Shown: positions 47,871 through 57,003 of the stretch, piece by piece
Position numbering within the stretch: the first letter of the stretch is position 1
How the letters are laid out: each line of letters starts with the position of its first letter
From: Bifidobacterium magnum
GTDB lineage: Bacteria > Actinomycetota > Actinomycetes > Actinomycetales > Bifidobacteriaceae
Assembly: GCF_000741255.1 (NCBI RefSeq)
Contig: NZ_JGZB01000002.1
Span: 205,201 to 269,200, forward strand
Direction of reading: 5' to 3'
Length of the DNA stretch: 64,000 nucleotides
Notes under the pieces: generated by a model
What the model was told of the DNA's origin: nothing
The model's database searches: none
What the model saw: only the letters and a program-made list of their open reading frames with translations
Translations under genes and position numbers: made by a program

Positions 47871-48857
47871 ATGATCATGGCACACGTAGGACAAGGCAAG
47901 ACAGCTACACACCGTAACCGGTTAGAGCGAGAACTCCTCACCGAAATTATTCGAATTCTGCGCATTCTCGGCGGGAGCGGCACTCGCCGAGAGATTAAAG
48001 AAGAAATGAAACTCTCATCTTCACTTGTTCCAGCAGAAAAAATAAGTGAAGTGAAAGTCTCACAGGGAACTGGAGCCACCTACCATCCGTTTGATTTTCC
48101 GTTTAATCATGCGGCTAAAGCACTTATCAATGCCGGATATATGGATGAGCGCCCAGGACACATTCTCCAGCTCACCACCAAGGGAATGAACTGTGACTTG
48201 GACACGCTGAATGCAGATACAGACGTGTACAGCATCTCTGACCCCATAACGAGAAAACGTGCACAACGTAAACCTCACCTCAGCGTAAGCGAACCAGATC
48301 ACAATTATGAGAACGTTATTATGCAGCCGCAGACGAGCGAACCTCACATACACACAGAAGACGATGATGAGGAGCCGGCTGCTACGAATGAGGATCCGGA
48401 AACGGTGTGGCGCTCGCAGTTGCACGATGCTCTTATGAAGCTGACTCCGCAAAAGTTTGAGGAATTTTGCAGGGCGCTAGTTCATAAAATGGGCGTGACT
48501 ATAGATTCCAAGATTGGTATTCCTGCATCTAATGACGGTGGTCTAGATGGGCTTGGATACATTCGCAGTAACGATGATTTCCGTACTACGCGTGTGGCGA
48601 TTCAGGCAAAGCGCTGGTCTGGGAATGTGTCTTCACCGGAGATTGATAAGTTCCGTGGCGCTATGGATAAGTTCAATGCAGAGTATGGGATTTTCATTAC
48701 TACTGCAGACTTCACGTCAAATGCGCAAGTAGCTGCGCGCCAAGGAACACGAATTATTACGTTGATTAATGGTGACGAAATAGCGAATCTTGTAGCCAAA
48801 TATGAGCTTTTTGTAACGCCAGTAATTACGTATGAGTTGGGCGACTTTTTCAAGTAA
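47871..48857 (+). CDS. Mrr-like restriction endonuclease embedded in the hsd operon
   Basis: 328 residues. The N-terminal part (about 15-110) is a winged-helix Mrr_N-like DNA-binding domain (LLTEIIRILRILGGSGTRREI). The C-terminal part (about 190-325) is a Mrr catalytic domain: KFEEFCRALVHKMG, then GGLDGLGYI with the catalytic Asp and VAIQAKRW with Q-x-K. The core therefore appears intact. Mrr proteins cut modified DNA (type IV restriction). Sitting between hsdM and hsdS in the same direction, it may be an accessory nuclease of this locus. Whether it works independently is unknown. Confidence 0.8.
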   Translation: MIMAHVGQGKTATHRNRLERELLTEIIRILRILGGSGTRREIKEEMKLSSSLVPAEKISEVKVSQGTGATYHPFDFPFNHAAKALINAGYMDERPGHILQLTTKGMNCDLDTLNADTDVYSISDPITRKRAQRKPHLSVSEPDHNYENVIMQPQTSEPHIHTEDDDEEPAATNEDPETVWRSQLHDALMKLTPQKFEEFCRALVHKMGVTIDSKIGIPASNDGGLDGLGYIRSNDDFRTTRVAIQAKRWSGNVSSPEIDKFRGAMDKFNAEYGIFITTADFTSNAQVAARQGTRIITLINGDEIANLVAKYELFVTPVITYELGDFFK

Positions 48858-48921
48858 AGAAAAGATTTTTGCAGGGGAGCGTAAGAATACTGTAAATCCC
48901 TGCGTAAGTGTGGAGCAAAAC

Positions 48922-50088
48922 ATGGTAGAGCAAACAGAACATAAGGAATTAGTTCCAAGGTTGCGGTTTAGGGGGTTCACTGAACCGTGGCGGCAACGTA
49001 AGTTGGGTGATGTCTGCGAATATTTTAAGTCTGGTTCTTTTATCTCAGCTTCTAAAATTATAAGAGAGAGCTTATATCCGGTCTTTGGAGGGAACGGTTT
49101 ACGAGGATATACAGATGATTTCAATCATGAGGGATTCTATGCTTTAATCGGACGACAAGGTGCTCAATGTGGGAATATTACTTTTTCTACCGGTAAGGCA
49201 TACTTTACTGAACACGCCATAGCTGTTAAATCATTCAGTGACAAAGAGACTCTATTTTTAGGGTATTTGCTATTGCGCCTAAAGCTGGGAAGATTATCTG
49301 ATCAGTCTGCACAACCTGGATTAGCAGTTAATAAATTACGTGAGCTTACGATCAATCTTCCAATAAAAAGTGAGCAGGAATCTATTGGTCTTTTCTTAGA
49401 AAGACTCGATGATCTAATCGCTGCCTATGAGCAAGAGTATGAACTTTTACAGTCCAAGAAAAACTACTACCTTCAGAAGGTTCTTTCTAATTATTTGTCT
49501 TTCGAGTCGGATCCGGATCGTTGGCAAGAGCGTAAGTTTAATGAAATTTTTCAAGCAGTGTCTGTTAAAGGATTCCCAGATCTTCCTGTACTCTCTGCAA
49601 GTCAGGATTTAGGAATGGTCTATAGAGATCAGCTAGATACCGATATTAAATTTAATAAGCATTCCTTAGCTGGATATAAGAGAGTATCCGCAGGAGATTT
49701 CGTGATTAGTTTACGTTCCTTCCAAGGAGGATTCGAATATTCAACTATAACGGGAATCTGTAGTCCTGCTTACACCGTATTCCGCTTCATTAAGCCTAAT
49801 GAGCACGATCCTCTTTTTTGGAAAGTTGTATTTAAATCACCGCATTTCATTGAACTTCTAAAAACAGTGACATTTGGTATTCGTGATGGGAAAGCTATTA
49901 GTTTTTCAGACGTAGGAACACTTCGTCTCCAGGTCCCATCATTTGATGAACAAAAGCAAATTGGAGTATTCTTTGAAACTTTAAACAATCTACTTTGCGC
50001 TGTTCAGAACAAAATTGAATTATTACAGAAAAAGAAAAAAATACTATCTTCAGAATATGTTTATTTAAATAACCATATCTGGAGATGA
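48922..50088 (+). CDS. hsdS: Type I specificity subunit (HsdS), active copy
   Basis: 388 residues from the ATG at 48922; the HsdS-type start reads MVEQTEHKELVPRLRFRGF, with RBS GTGGAG. Two target-recognition domains are separated by conserved linker helices (DDLIAAYEQEYELLQSKKNYYLQ, about 150-180) and start at PWRQRKLGDV and RWQERKFNEIF. The 5' region shares the 16-bp TGGCGGCAACGTAAGT with an inverted, 5'-less hsdS 2.3 kb away. The TRD sequence determines the methylated site, so inversion would swap specificity. Confidence 0.92.
   Translation: MVEQTEHKELVPRLRFRGFTEPWRQRKLGDVCEYFKSGSFISASKIIRESLYPVFGGNGLRGYTDDFNHEGFYALIGRQGAQCGNITFSTGKAYFTEHAIAVKSFSDKETLFLGYLLLRLKLGRLSDQSAQPGLAVNKLRELTINLPIKSEQESIGLFLERLDDLIAAYEQEYELLQSKKNYYLQKVLSNYLSFESDPDRWQERKFNEIFQAVSVKGFPDLPVLSASQDLGMVYRDQLDTDIKFNKHSLAGYKRVSAGDFVISLRSFQGGFEYSTITGICSPAYTVFRFIKPNEHDPLFWKVVFKSPHFIELLKTVTFGIRDGKAISFSDVGTLRLQVPSFDEQKQIGVFFETLNNLLCAVQNKIELLQKKKKILSSEYVYLNNHIWR
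48988..49003 (+). repeat. Inverted repeat, active-hsdS side
   Basis: TGGCGGCAACGTAAGT within the active hsdS 5' region, encoding WRQRK. It pairs with the inverted copy at 51349-51364 (15 of 16). Confidence 0.75.
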
Positions 50089-50166
50089 TGTCTATTCTTA
50101 CAAAGAACAATCAATAGGCATGTATCCGCATATCTCGAGATAGCAAATAGTGATGTTTCATATTAG

Positions 50167-50196
50167 GGTCCGATGTTGTATTCGTGGCATCGGACC
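50167..50196. terminator. Bidirectional terminator between hsdS and the inverted hsdS copy
   Basis: GGTCCGATG pairs with CATCGGACC, with A/T-rich flanks on both sides, exactly between the convergent genes. Confidence 0.7.
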
Positions 50197-50236
50197 TTAA
50201 TACATATCTCCGTCTTATGCAGATCTAATGCATTTT

Positions 50237-51376
50237 CTATATGAATAGATTTTGGAGGAAATACTGTTTCTTCTGTTTTAACAAGGTGAGCTTTTGCTCG
50301 TACGCATCAATTAGATCATCGGTATTTTTTAGAAAACGTCCAATCTTCGATTGCTCCTCTAATGAGGGTACAGCAACATGTTCTTTCAAAAAATCAGAGG
50401 CAACGAGATTTGTCATCATGGTTGACGATTTCGTACTACGAATAAGAACCTTACGCATAGCAGACTCGCAATTAATAAAATATTTCCAATATAAAAGATC
50501 ATGTTCTTTAGATATTGGTTTGAATACATCAAAAACATGAGAGACAATGCCATTGCCAATGGTATTCTCAACAAATCTACCATGTGAATAATATTTATTG
50601 GCATTCCCTTCAAAGGCAATATCTCCAATTTCAAACACGTTATAGGTTCGTAAATAGGAATCAGATGCAGAATTATCTGGTTCCTTAAAATACATGTTAG
50701 CGACAGAGATAATTTTATCTCCTCTATACGTTAAATCATTCTTCTGATTCTTACGACGATACAAGTCAGCAAACTTATGCTGCTCCCACGGCCCAGTGAA
50801 TCCCTTAAAACGCAGTTTCTGACTGAAAATTGCCTGTAGGAAGTATTGCTTTTTCTGCTTCAGCAGCGTGAGCTTTTGCTCATAGGCGGTGATCAATTTA
50901 CTTAATGTTTCAAGAAGATCAGTTATTTGGTCCTGCTCATTCTTATTAGGAACGTTAAAAGTCATATTCAAGAAAGTATTGGCATGCACCCTTTTTGCTT
51001 TTCGTGATCCATCGGCCAGACTTCCTTGGTAAAGATAAGTATCTTTTCTTAGACAAGACTGCAGCAAGAAAAATGCATTAATGGAACTGTCAATATTAAA
51101 GGCAGGAGAATCTGCCGTAGATTCGAAACCATCTAATTCTGGAGGGACAATACCAAAAGCAGCATGAAGAAAATCTAACTTCCCATACATGAGCTGCCCA
51201 ACATGCCGTATAAAATATTTTGTTGCAGAACTACCGGCTTGGATCTCAGACTTCTCTACTACTCCCTTTCCCCAAAGTTTTACCGTTAGTTTATGAGCAG
51301 TGTTCCCATATCCGCCTGGAATAGAACTTTCTGTAAGGAAATCTGAGTACTTACGCTGCCGCCAATCAAAATTCCC
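50237..51376 (-). CDS. Silent inverted hsdS copy lacking its 5' end
   Basis: An uninterrupted frame of 380 codons starts right after a stop (51377-51379) with GNFDWRQRKYSDFLTES. It carries two TRDs and both linker repeats (YEQKLTLLKQKKQYFLQ, DNA repeat at 50286-50299 and 50868-50881). It has no start codon, no ribosome site and none of the first about 22 residues of HsdS. The reading begins precisely at the WRQRK sequence shared with the active gene, as expected for a silent cassette whose missing 5' part is supplied by inversion. An ATG at 51190 could give a TRD2-type fragment. Confidence 0.8.
   Translation of the reverse strand, partial: GNFDWRQRKYSDFLTESSIPGGYGNTAHKLTVKLWGKGVVEKSEIQAGSSATKYFIRHVGQLMYGKLDFLHAAFGIVPPELDGFESTADSPAFNIDSSINAFFLLQSCLRKDTYLYQGSLADGSRKAKRVHANTFLNMTFNVPNKNEQDQITDLLETLSKLITAYEQKLTLLKQKKQYFLQAIFSQKLRFKGFTGPWEQHKFADLYRRKNQKNDLTYRGDKIISVANMYFKEPDNSASDSYLRTYNVFEIGDIAFEGNANKYYSHGRFVENTIGNGIVSHVFDVFKPISKEHDLLYWKYFINCESAMRKVLIRSTKSSTMMTNLVASDFLKEHVAVPSLEEQSKIGRFLKNTDDLIDAYEQKLTLLKQKKQYFLQNLFI
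51349..51364 (-). repeat. Inverted repeat, silent-hsdS side
   Basis: Reverse-strand TGGCGGCAGCGTAAGT, matching 48988-49003 at 15 of 16 bases. It lies at the very 5' end of the silent copy. Confidence 0.75.
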
Positions 51377-51559
51377 TCAACCGCACCGATAGTCGTCATT
51401 TATTTTTTATAAAGAGTCACCCTAAATCTGGCATCAATTTCCATAAATATAAACAGACAAAAGAGACGGAATCTCTATAATATTTCCAATCTTTTTATGA
51501 GCCGTCCTATACGCTGACCATTCCCACTCGAACTGTCTCCGCTCGGTTACTCTGTGCTC

Positions 51560-51581
51560 ACTTTTGCAATCCCGCAAAAGT
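51560..51581. promoter_or_regulatory. Hairpin upstream of the recombinase start
   Basis: ACTTTTGC-AATCCC-GCAAAAGT, an 8-bp perfect stem, lies 19 bp before the recombinase ATG. A TATAAT box lies at 51476-51481. It may be an operator, an autoregulatory site or a recombinase-binding site. Confidence 0.4.
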
Positions 51582-51600
51582 ACTCAATAAAGGAGTAACA

Positions 51601-52518
51601 ATGCACAAAAATCAAACACTCGCCGGGTACTTTAAAGAATGGATGGAGACCTATAAATTAGGTGCCGTTCGAGACGTTACGTACCATAAATATGAACTTA
51701 CGCACCGTCAGATTCGTGAGTTAGTTCCCGGCCTACGCATGAGCGGTCTCACTCGCACCACGTACCAGCATTTATTAAATGAGTACGCGAGGAATCATGA
51801 ACGGCAAACGGTCCTCGACTTTCATCACCATGTGAAAGCCGCCATTACGGATGCGGTAGATGAGGGACTACTCAAGTCGGATCCCACAAGAAAAGTGGTG
51901 ATTAAAGGAACGGTGAGCCGGTCTCATAAACCAAAGTTCCTGAGCCAGGCTGAATTGAAAGACCTCCTTGCGGAACTGGAATTAGATAACAAAATTTCGT
52001 GGGATTACCTAATTTTATTAATTGCCAAAACCGGCCTTCGATTTGCGGAGGCGCTCGCCCTCACTCCAGCGGATTTTGATTTTGAAAATCAGACGCTGTC
52101 CGTCAATAAAACATGGAATTACAAAAGTGAGAGGGGAGGGTTCGCGCCAACAAAAAATAGATCGTCGGTACGAAAAATTCGTATGGATTGGCAAATTATT
52201 ATGGTGTTCAGTCAGTTATTAAAAGGGCTCCCACGGAACCAACCGTTCTTTGTACAGAATAAGAAAGTGTATAACGCAACGGTCAATGACAGACTGGAGC
52301 GACTCTGCGAACGCGCTTGCATTCCCACTATTTCACTGCACGGACTGCGGCACACGCACGCTTCGCTGTTACTGTACGCAGGCGTTTCTATTGCCTCCGT
52401 TGCGAAACGGCTGGGACACTCCAATATGACCACCACACAGAGCACATATCTGCATATTATTCAGGAACTTGAGAATAAAGATACAGATAAATTAATGCAA
52501 TTCTTGAGTTCTCTCTAA
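51601..52518 (+). CDS. Tyrosine site-specific recombinase (probable hsdS invertase)
   Basis: 305 residues. A SAM-like N-terminal core-binding domain (about 1-105) precedes the catalytic domain with the complete tyrosine-recombinase set: R147 in KTGLRFAEAL, H247 and R250 in LHGLRHTHAS, H273 in RLGHSNM and nucleophile Y283 in STYLHI. A lysine position is also covered. It sits next to the inverted hsdS pair, the arrangement of single-recombinase type I shufflons in Gram-positive bacteria. It could instead be a leftover of an integrative element, but no other element genes are seen. RBS AAAGGAG precedes the ATG. Confidence 0.85.
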   Translation: MHKNQTLAGYFKEWMETYKLGAVRDVTYHKYELTHRQIRELVPGLRMSGLTRTTYQHLLNEYARNHERQTVLDFHHHVKAAITDAVDEGLLKSDPTRKVVIKGTVSRSHKPKFLSQAELKDLLAELELDNKISWDYLILLIAKTGLRFAEALALTPADFDFENQTLSVNKTWNYKSERGGFAPTKNRSSVRKIRMDWQIIMVFSQLLKGLPRNQPFFVQNKKVYNATVNDRLERLCERACIPTISLHGLRHTHASLLLYAGVSIASVAKRLGHSNMTTTQSTYLHIIQELENKDTDKLMQFLSSL

Positions 52519-52660
52519 CCGCAGCAGCTGGTATGCCGAACCGGTATGCTAGCTGCTAACTATGCGGCTCGTGTTCATTTCTCATGTTCTCCGAAAGTCA
52601 ACTTTTCAATTTTCAGTAGAGTGGATTTGAGAACGTAACCACTCAATAAAAGGGGACATC

Positions 52661-53194
52661 ATGGAAACATTTGACGCTCTTCTCACGCGCCAGTCGTGCC
52701 GCAACTTTACCAATGAGCCGGTCAGTGAACAGGATCTTGCGAAGATAATTGCCGCCGCCAACAATGCGCCGGTTGGTATGGCCATGTTTGACTGCCTGCG
52801 CCTCACCGTAATTCAGGACCCCAATATTTTACTGGGACTTGAGGAGACGGTGCTGAATATTAATCCTAACTTTACGCGCGAACATCCGCTCTTTAATGCG
52901 CCGCTCGCCATTGTGGTGAGTACGAAAGACGTGGAGGGTCCATATGCGTTGATGCACAAGCTTTCCGGCGCCTGCGTCATGGAGAACATGATGGTCGAGG
53001 CCGCGGATCTGGGACTCGGATCGTGCTATTTGATGGGCGCGGCGAGCGTGATCGCGCAAAGCCCGGAATTCATGGAACAAATCGGATTGCCTGAAGGCTT
53101 CACGCCCATGTCGATTGCTATTGTCGGCCACAGCGCCCAGCCGCTCGCCAAGCGCCAGCCCGTTAACGACAAGATCGTGTGCGATTTTTGCTGA
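52661..53194 (+). CDS. Nitroreductase-family FMN oxidoreductase
   Basis: 177 residues. This small nitroreductase-fold protein carries the FMN-binding RQSCRNFTNEPVSEQDL N-terminal motif, a PVGMAMFDCLRLTVIQ strand and the C-terminal GLPEGFTPMSIAIVGHS. The substrate is unknown; members reduce nitro compounds or quinones with NAD(P)H. A short AAAGTCAACTTTT stem precedes the gene. Codons are AT-richer in the first half and GC-rich in the second, as though a junction lies inside the gene. Confidence 0.85.
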   Translation: METFDALLTRQSCRNFTNEPVSEQDLAKIIAAANNAPVGMAMFDCLRLTVIQDPNILLGLEETVLNINPNFTREHPLFNAPLAIVVSTKDVEGPYALMHKLSGACVMENMMVEAADLGLGSCYLMGAASVIAQSPEFMEQIGLPEGFTPMSIAIVGHSAQPLAKRQPVNDKIVCDFC

Positions 53195-53256
53195 CGGCCT
53201 TCGGTTGAGAATGCCATCCGATCCGCATGGCTTACCTTGCCTGCAACAAACCCGAA

Positions 53257-53305
53257 AAATTCTCGAATTTCTATAAAATTTGTGTATTCGGCCACATTTT
53301 ATAGA
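53257..53305. promoter_or_regulatory. Symmetric elements upstream of the suf operon
   Basis: AAATTC-TC-GAATTT (53257-53270) and TCTATAAAAT (53270-53279) with its inverted copy ATTTTATAGA (53296-53305, 16-bp spacing). These symmetric A/T elements lie about 95-140 bp before the sufB GTG and are candidates for regulator binding. No known SUF regulator site was matched. Confidence 0.35.
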
Positions 53306-53397
53306 GAAACCTCTGGCGAGTGAAATAATTTGTCTCGTATTATGGTGCTGTTCTGGTATGTTGAAGTGCAAGCCATACGGATTGGAGGCAGCCTACT

Positions 53398-54894
53398 GTG
53401 GCGCAGCTTACAGAGTCAAATGCCTCGGCGGACGTGGAAATGAGCCAGTATGTGGCTGACCGTTCCCGCGTAAACGAGGACAAAATTCGGCAAGACGACG
53501 AAATTATTGAGCAATTCGGAGACTACAACTACGGGTGGCATGATTCAGATGCCGCCGGTGAGGCCGCAAAGCGTGGTATTGATGAGCAAACGGTGCGTGA
53601 GATTTCCGCAGACAAAGGTGAGCCGGAATGGATGCTCAGCATGCGTTTGCGCGGCTACCGTGCGTTTATTGACAAGCCTATGCCGAATTGGGGCGTGGAT
53701 TTGTCTGGTTTCCATGCGGAAGATTTTAAATATTACGTGAAGCCGGTTGGTAAGCAGGCTGCTACGTGGGACGATCTTCCAGACGACATCCGCACCACGT
53801 ACGACCGTCTGGGCATTCCGGAAGCGGAAAAGAGCCGCCTGGTGTCCGGTGTGGCCGCGCAGTACGAGTCGGAAGTCATTTACAATTCGATTCAGAAAGA
53901 CCTTGCCGACCAGGGCGTGATTTTCGTGGACACGGACACGGCTGTCCGTGAATATCCGGATTTGGTCAAGAAATATTTCGGTACGATCGTGCCTCCGGAA
54001 GACAACAAGTTCGGCGCGCTCAACACGGCCGCATGGTCGGGCGGCTCGTTCGTGTACGTGCCGAAGGGCGTGCACGTGGACATCCCGTTGCAGGCCTACT
54101 TCCGTATCAATACGCCGAACATGGGCCAGTTCGAACGCACGCTGATCATTGCGGACGAAGGCTCGTACGTGCATTACGTCGAGGGCTGCACGGCCCCGAT
54201 CTATTCGACCGATTCGCTGCACGCGGCCATCGTGGAAATCATTGTGGAAAAGAACGCCCGCGTGCGTTACACCACCGTGCAGAACTGGTCGAACAACGTG
54301 TACAACCTCGTGACGCAGCGCGCCTACGTGCGCGAAGGCGGCACGATGGAATGGGTGGACGGCAACATCGGCTCGAAGGCCACGATGAAGTATCCGGCCT
54401 GCATTCTGGCCGAACCGTACGCCAAAGCGTCCACCATGTCACTGGGCTTCGCAGGCAAAGGCCAATACCAGGACACGGGCGCCAAGATGATCCATCTGGC
54501 CCCGCACACGTCTTCCACCATTGTGGCCAAGTCCATTTCGCGCGGCGGCGGACGCTCCGCATACCGCGGCCTCGTCAAGGTTGTGGACGGCGCGGAAGGC
54601 TCGAGCTCCTCGGTGGTGTGCGACGCGCTGCTCGTGGACGATTTCTCCCGTTCCGACACGTACCCGCATGTGGACGTGCGCGAAGACGACGTGTCCATGG
54701 CGCACGAGGCCACCGTTTCCAAGGTTTCCGAAGACCAGCTGTTCTACCTGATGAGCAGGGGCCTGGAAGAGAAGGAAGCCATGGCCATGATCGTGCGAGG
54801 ATTCGTGGAGCCGATCAGCCGCGAGCTTCCGATGGAATACGCGTTGGAACTGAACCGCTTGGTAGAGCTGCAAATGGAAGGATCGGTGGGCTGA
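53398..54894 (+). CDS. sufB: Fe-S cluster assembly scaffold SufB
   Basis: 498 residues from a GTG. The SufBD family core is present: [26 protein letters not shown] and the beta-helix region ([41 protein letters not shown]). SufB with SufC and SufD forms the scaffold complex that assembles clusters with SufS/SufU sulfur. It opens the sufB-D-C-S-U-T operon. The first about 360 bp are less GC-biased than the remainder. RBS TTGGAGG precedes the GTG. Confidence 0.95.
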   Translation: MAQLTESNASADVEMSQYVADRSRVNEDKIRQDDEIIEQFGDYNYGWHDSDAAGEAAKRGIDEQTVREISADKGEPEWMLSMRLRGYRAFIDKPMPNWGVDLSGFHAEDFKYYVKPVGKQAATWDDLPDDIRTTYDRLGIPEAEKSRLVSGVAAQYESEVIYNSIQKDLADQGVIFVDTDTAVREYPDLVKKYFGTIVPPEDNKFGALNTAAWSGGSFVYVPKGVHVDIPLQAYFRINTPNMGQFERTLIIADEGSYVHYVEGCTAPIYSTDSLHAAIVEIIVEKNARVRYTTVQNWSNNVYNLVTQRAYVREGGTMEWVDGNIGSKATMKYPACILAEPYAKASTMSLGFAGKGQYQDTGAKMIHLAPHTSSTIVAKSISRGGGRSAYRGLVKVVDGAEGSSSSVVCDALLVDDFSRSDTYPHVDVREDDVSMAHEATVSKVSEDQLFYLMSRGLEEKEAMAMIVRGFVEPISRELPMEYALELNRLVELQMEGSVG

Positions 54895-54897
54895 TCG

Positions 54898-56111
54898 ATG
54901 GCCGACGTAAAAGAAATTGCTATTCCGGTGGCGGATCCCAATGATCCGTACGCCATTCCGGCCGCCATGCCCTCCAGTGCGGACAGCGCGCCGCGTTCCT
55001 TCGAAGTGGAAATGTTCCCCATTCCCACGCGCAAGCAGGAAGACTGGCGCTTTACGCCCGTAGACCGCATGAGCGAATTCTTCAACGTGTTCGCGCCGGC
55101 CGCCACCACCACGCTGGACGCGCGCTATGTGGACGGTTCCGCACTCGACGGCGCCGTGACGCTCGAACAGGCCGCCATGGGGGAGCAGGAAAGCGGCAGC
55201 GTTTCCAAGCCCAACGACCGCGTATCGGCGGTGGAGTGGAACAGCTCGACAAGCTCGTGGATCCTGCACATCCGTCAGGATCTGGACCAGCCCGTGCTCG
55301 TGCGCATTGAAGGCAACGGACTGGAACTCGACGCGCTGCATCTCGTAATTGTGGCGGACGACAACGTGCACGCCGACGTGATCGTGGAGCACGCGGGCGA
55401 CGCCAAGCTCGCCGAAGGTGTGGAAATCGTGACGGGCGCCTATTCCCATGTGTCCACCACCTTCATTCAGGAATGGTCCGACCAGTCCAAGCACGTGGGC
55501 AACCACCGCATCCGCGTGGGCCGCGAAGCGACGTTGCGCCATGCCGTGGTGACGCTGGGCGGAGACGTGGTCCGCATCCGCATGGACCAGGATTTCGCCG
55601 GTTCGCACGGCGACCTGAACATGCTGGGCATCTACTTCGTGGATCCGGGCCAGCATATCGAGCATCGCACCATGGTCGTGCACAACGAGCCGGAATGCCG
55701 TTCCCGCGTGGTCTACAAGGGCGCGTTGAGCGGCAAGGGCGCCCACAGCACCTGGGTCGGCAACGCGTTGATCCAGCCGACGGCTCCGGGCACCGATTCC
55801 TACGAGCTCAACCGCAACCTCGTACTGACTCCGGGCGCCGTGGCCGATTCGGAACCGAACCTCGAAATTGAAAACGGCAATATCGTGGGCGCAGGCCACG
55901 CCAGCTCCACGGGACGCTTCGACGACGAGGAACTGTTCTACCTGCAGTCCCGCGGCATCAGCGAACAGGAAGCGCGCAAACTGGTGGTGCGCGGCTTCTT
56001 CAGCGAGCTCATCGAACAAATCGGCATCGACCAGATCGCCGCCCACCTCATGACCGTCATCGACCGTCGTCTCGCGCAAGGCGAGGACAAGCCTCAAGTG
56101 GAGGAAAACTA

Positions 56112-56112
<1 letters not shown>
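54898..56112 (+). CDS. sufD: Fe-S cluster assembly protein SufD
   Basis: 404 residues. The SufBD family region includes RKQEDWRFTPVDR, ADDNVHADVIVEHAGD and HSTWVGNALIQPTAPGTDSYE. It pairs with SufB and SufC. It starts 3 bp after sufB and its stop overlaps the sufC ATG (TAATG), so translation is coupled. Confidence 0.93.
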
Positions 56113-56888
<776 letters not shown>

Positions 56889-56897
56889 CACATGACT

Positions 56898-56927
56898 CCG
56901 GGTCCCGTGGTTTGCTGCGGGACCCGG
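56898..56927. other. Intra-operon hairpin between sufC and sufS
   Basis: CCGGGTCCCG pairs with CGGGACCCGG (10 bp, 10-nt loop) and has no T-run. It may set sufBDC versus sufSUT expression by processing or attenuation. Confidence 0.4.
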
Positions 56928-57003
56928 CATCACTTTGGCCCACGCCGGCATATCAGGCATATCGACGGCATGGAGAGCAGCCCCAAGAATTGAAGGAAGA
57001 TAC

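Noticed and set aside
51601..52518. Recombinase as integrase of a prophage
   Set aside because: No phage structural, lysis or replication genes are near; it is adjacent to the inverted hsdS pair, which explains it better.
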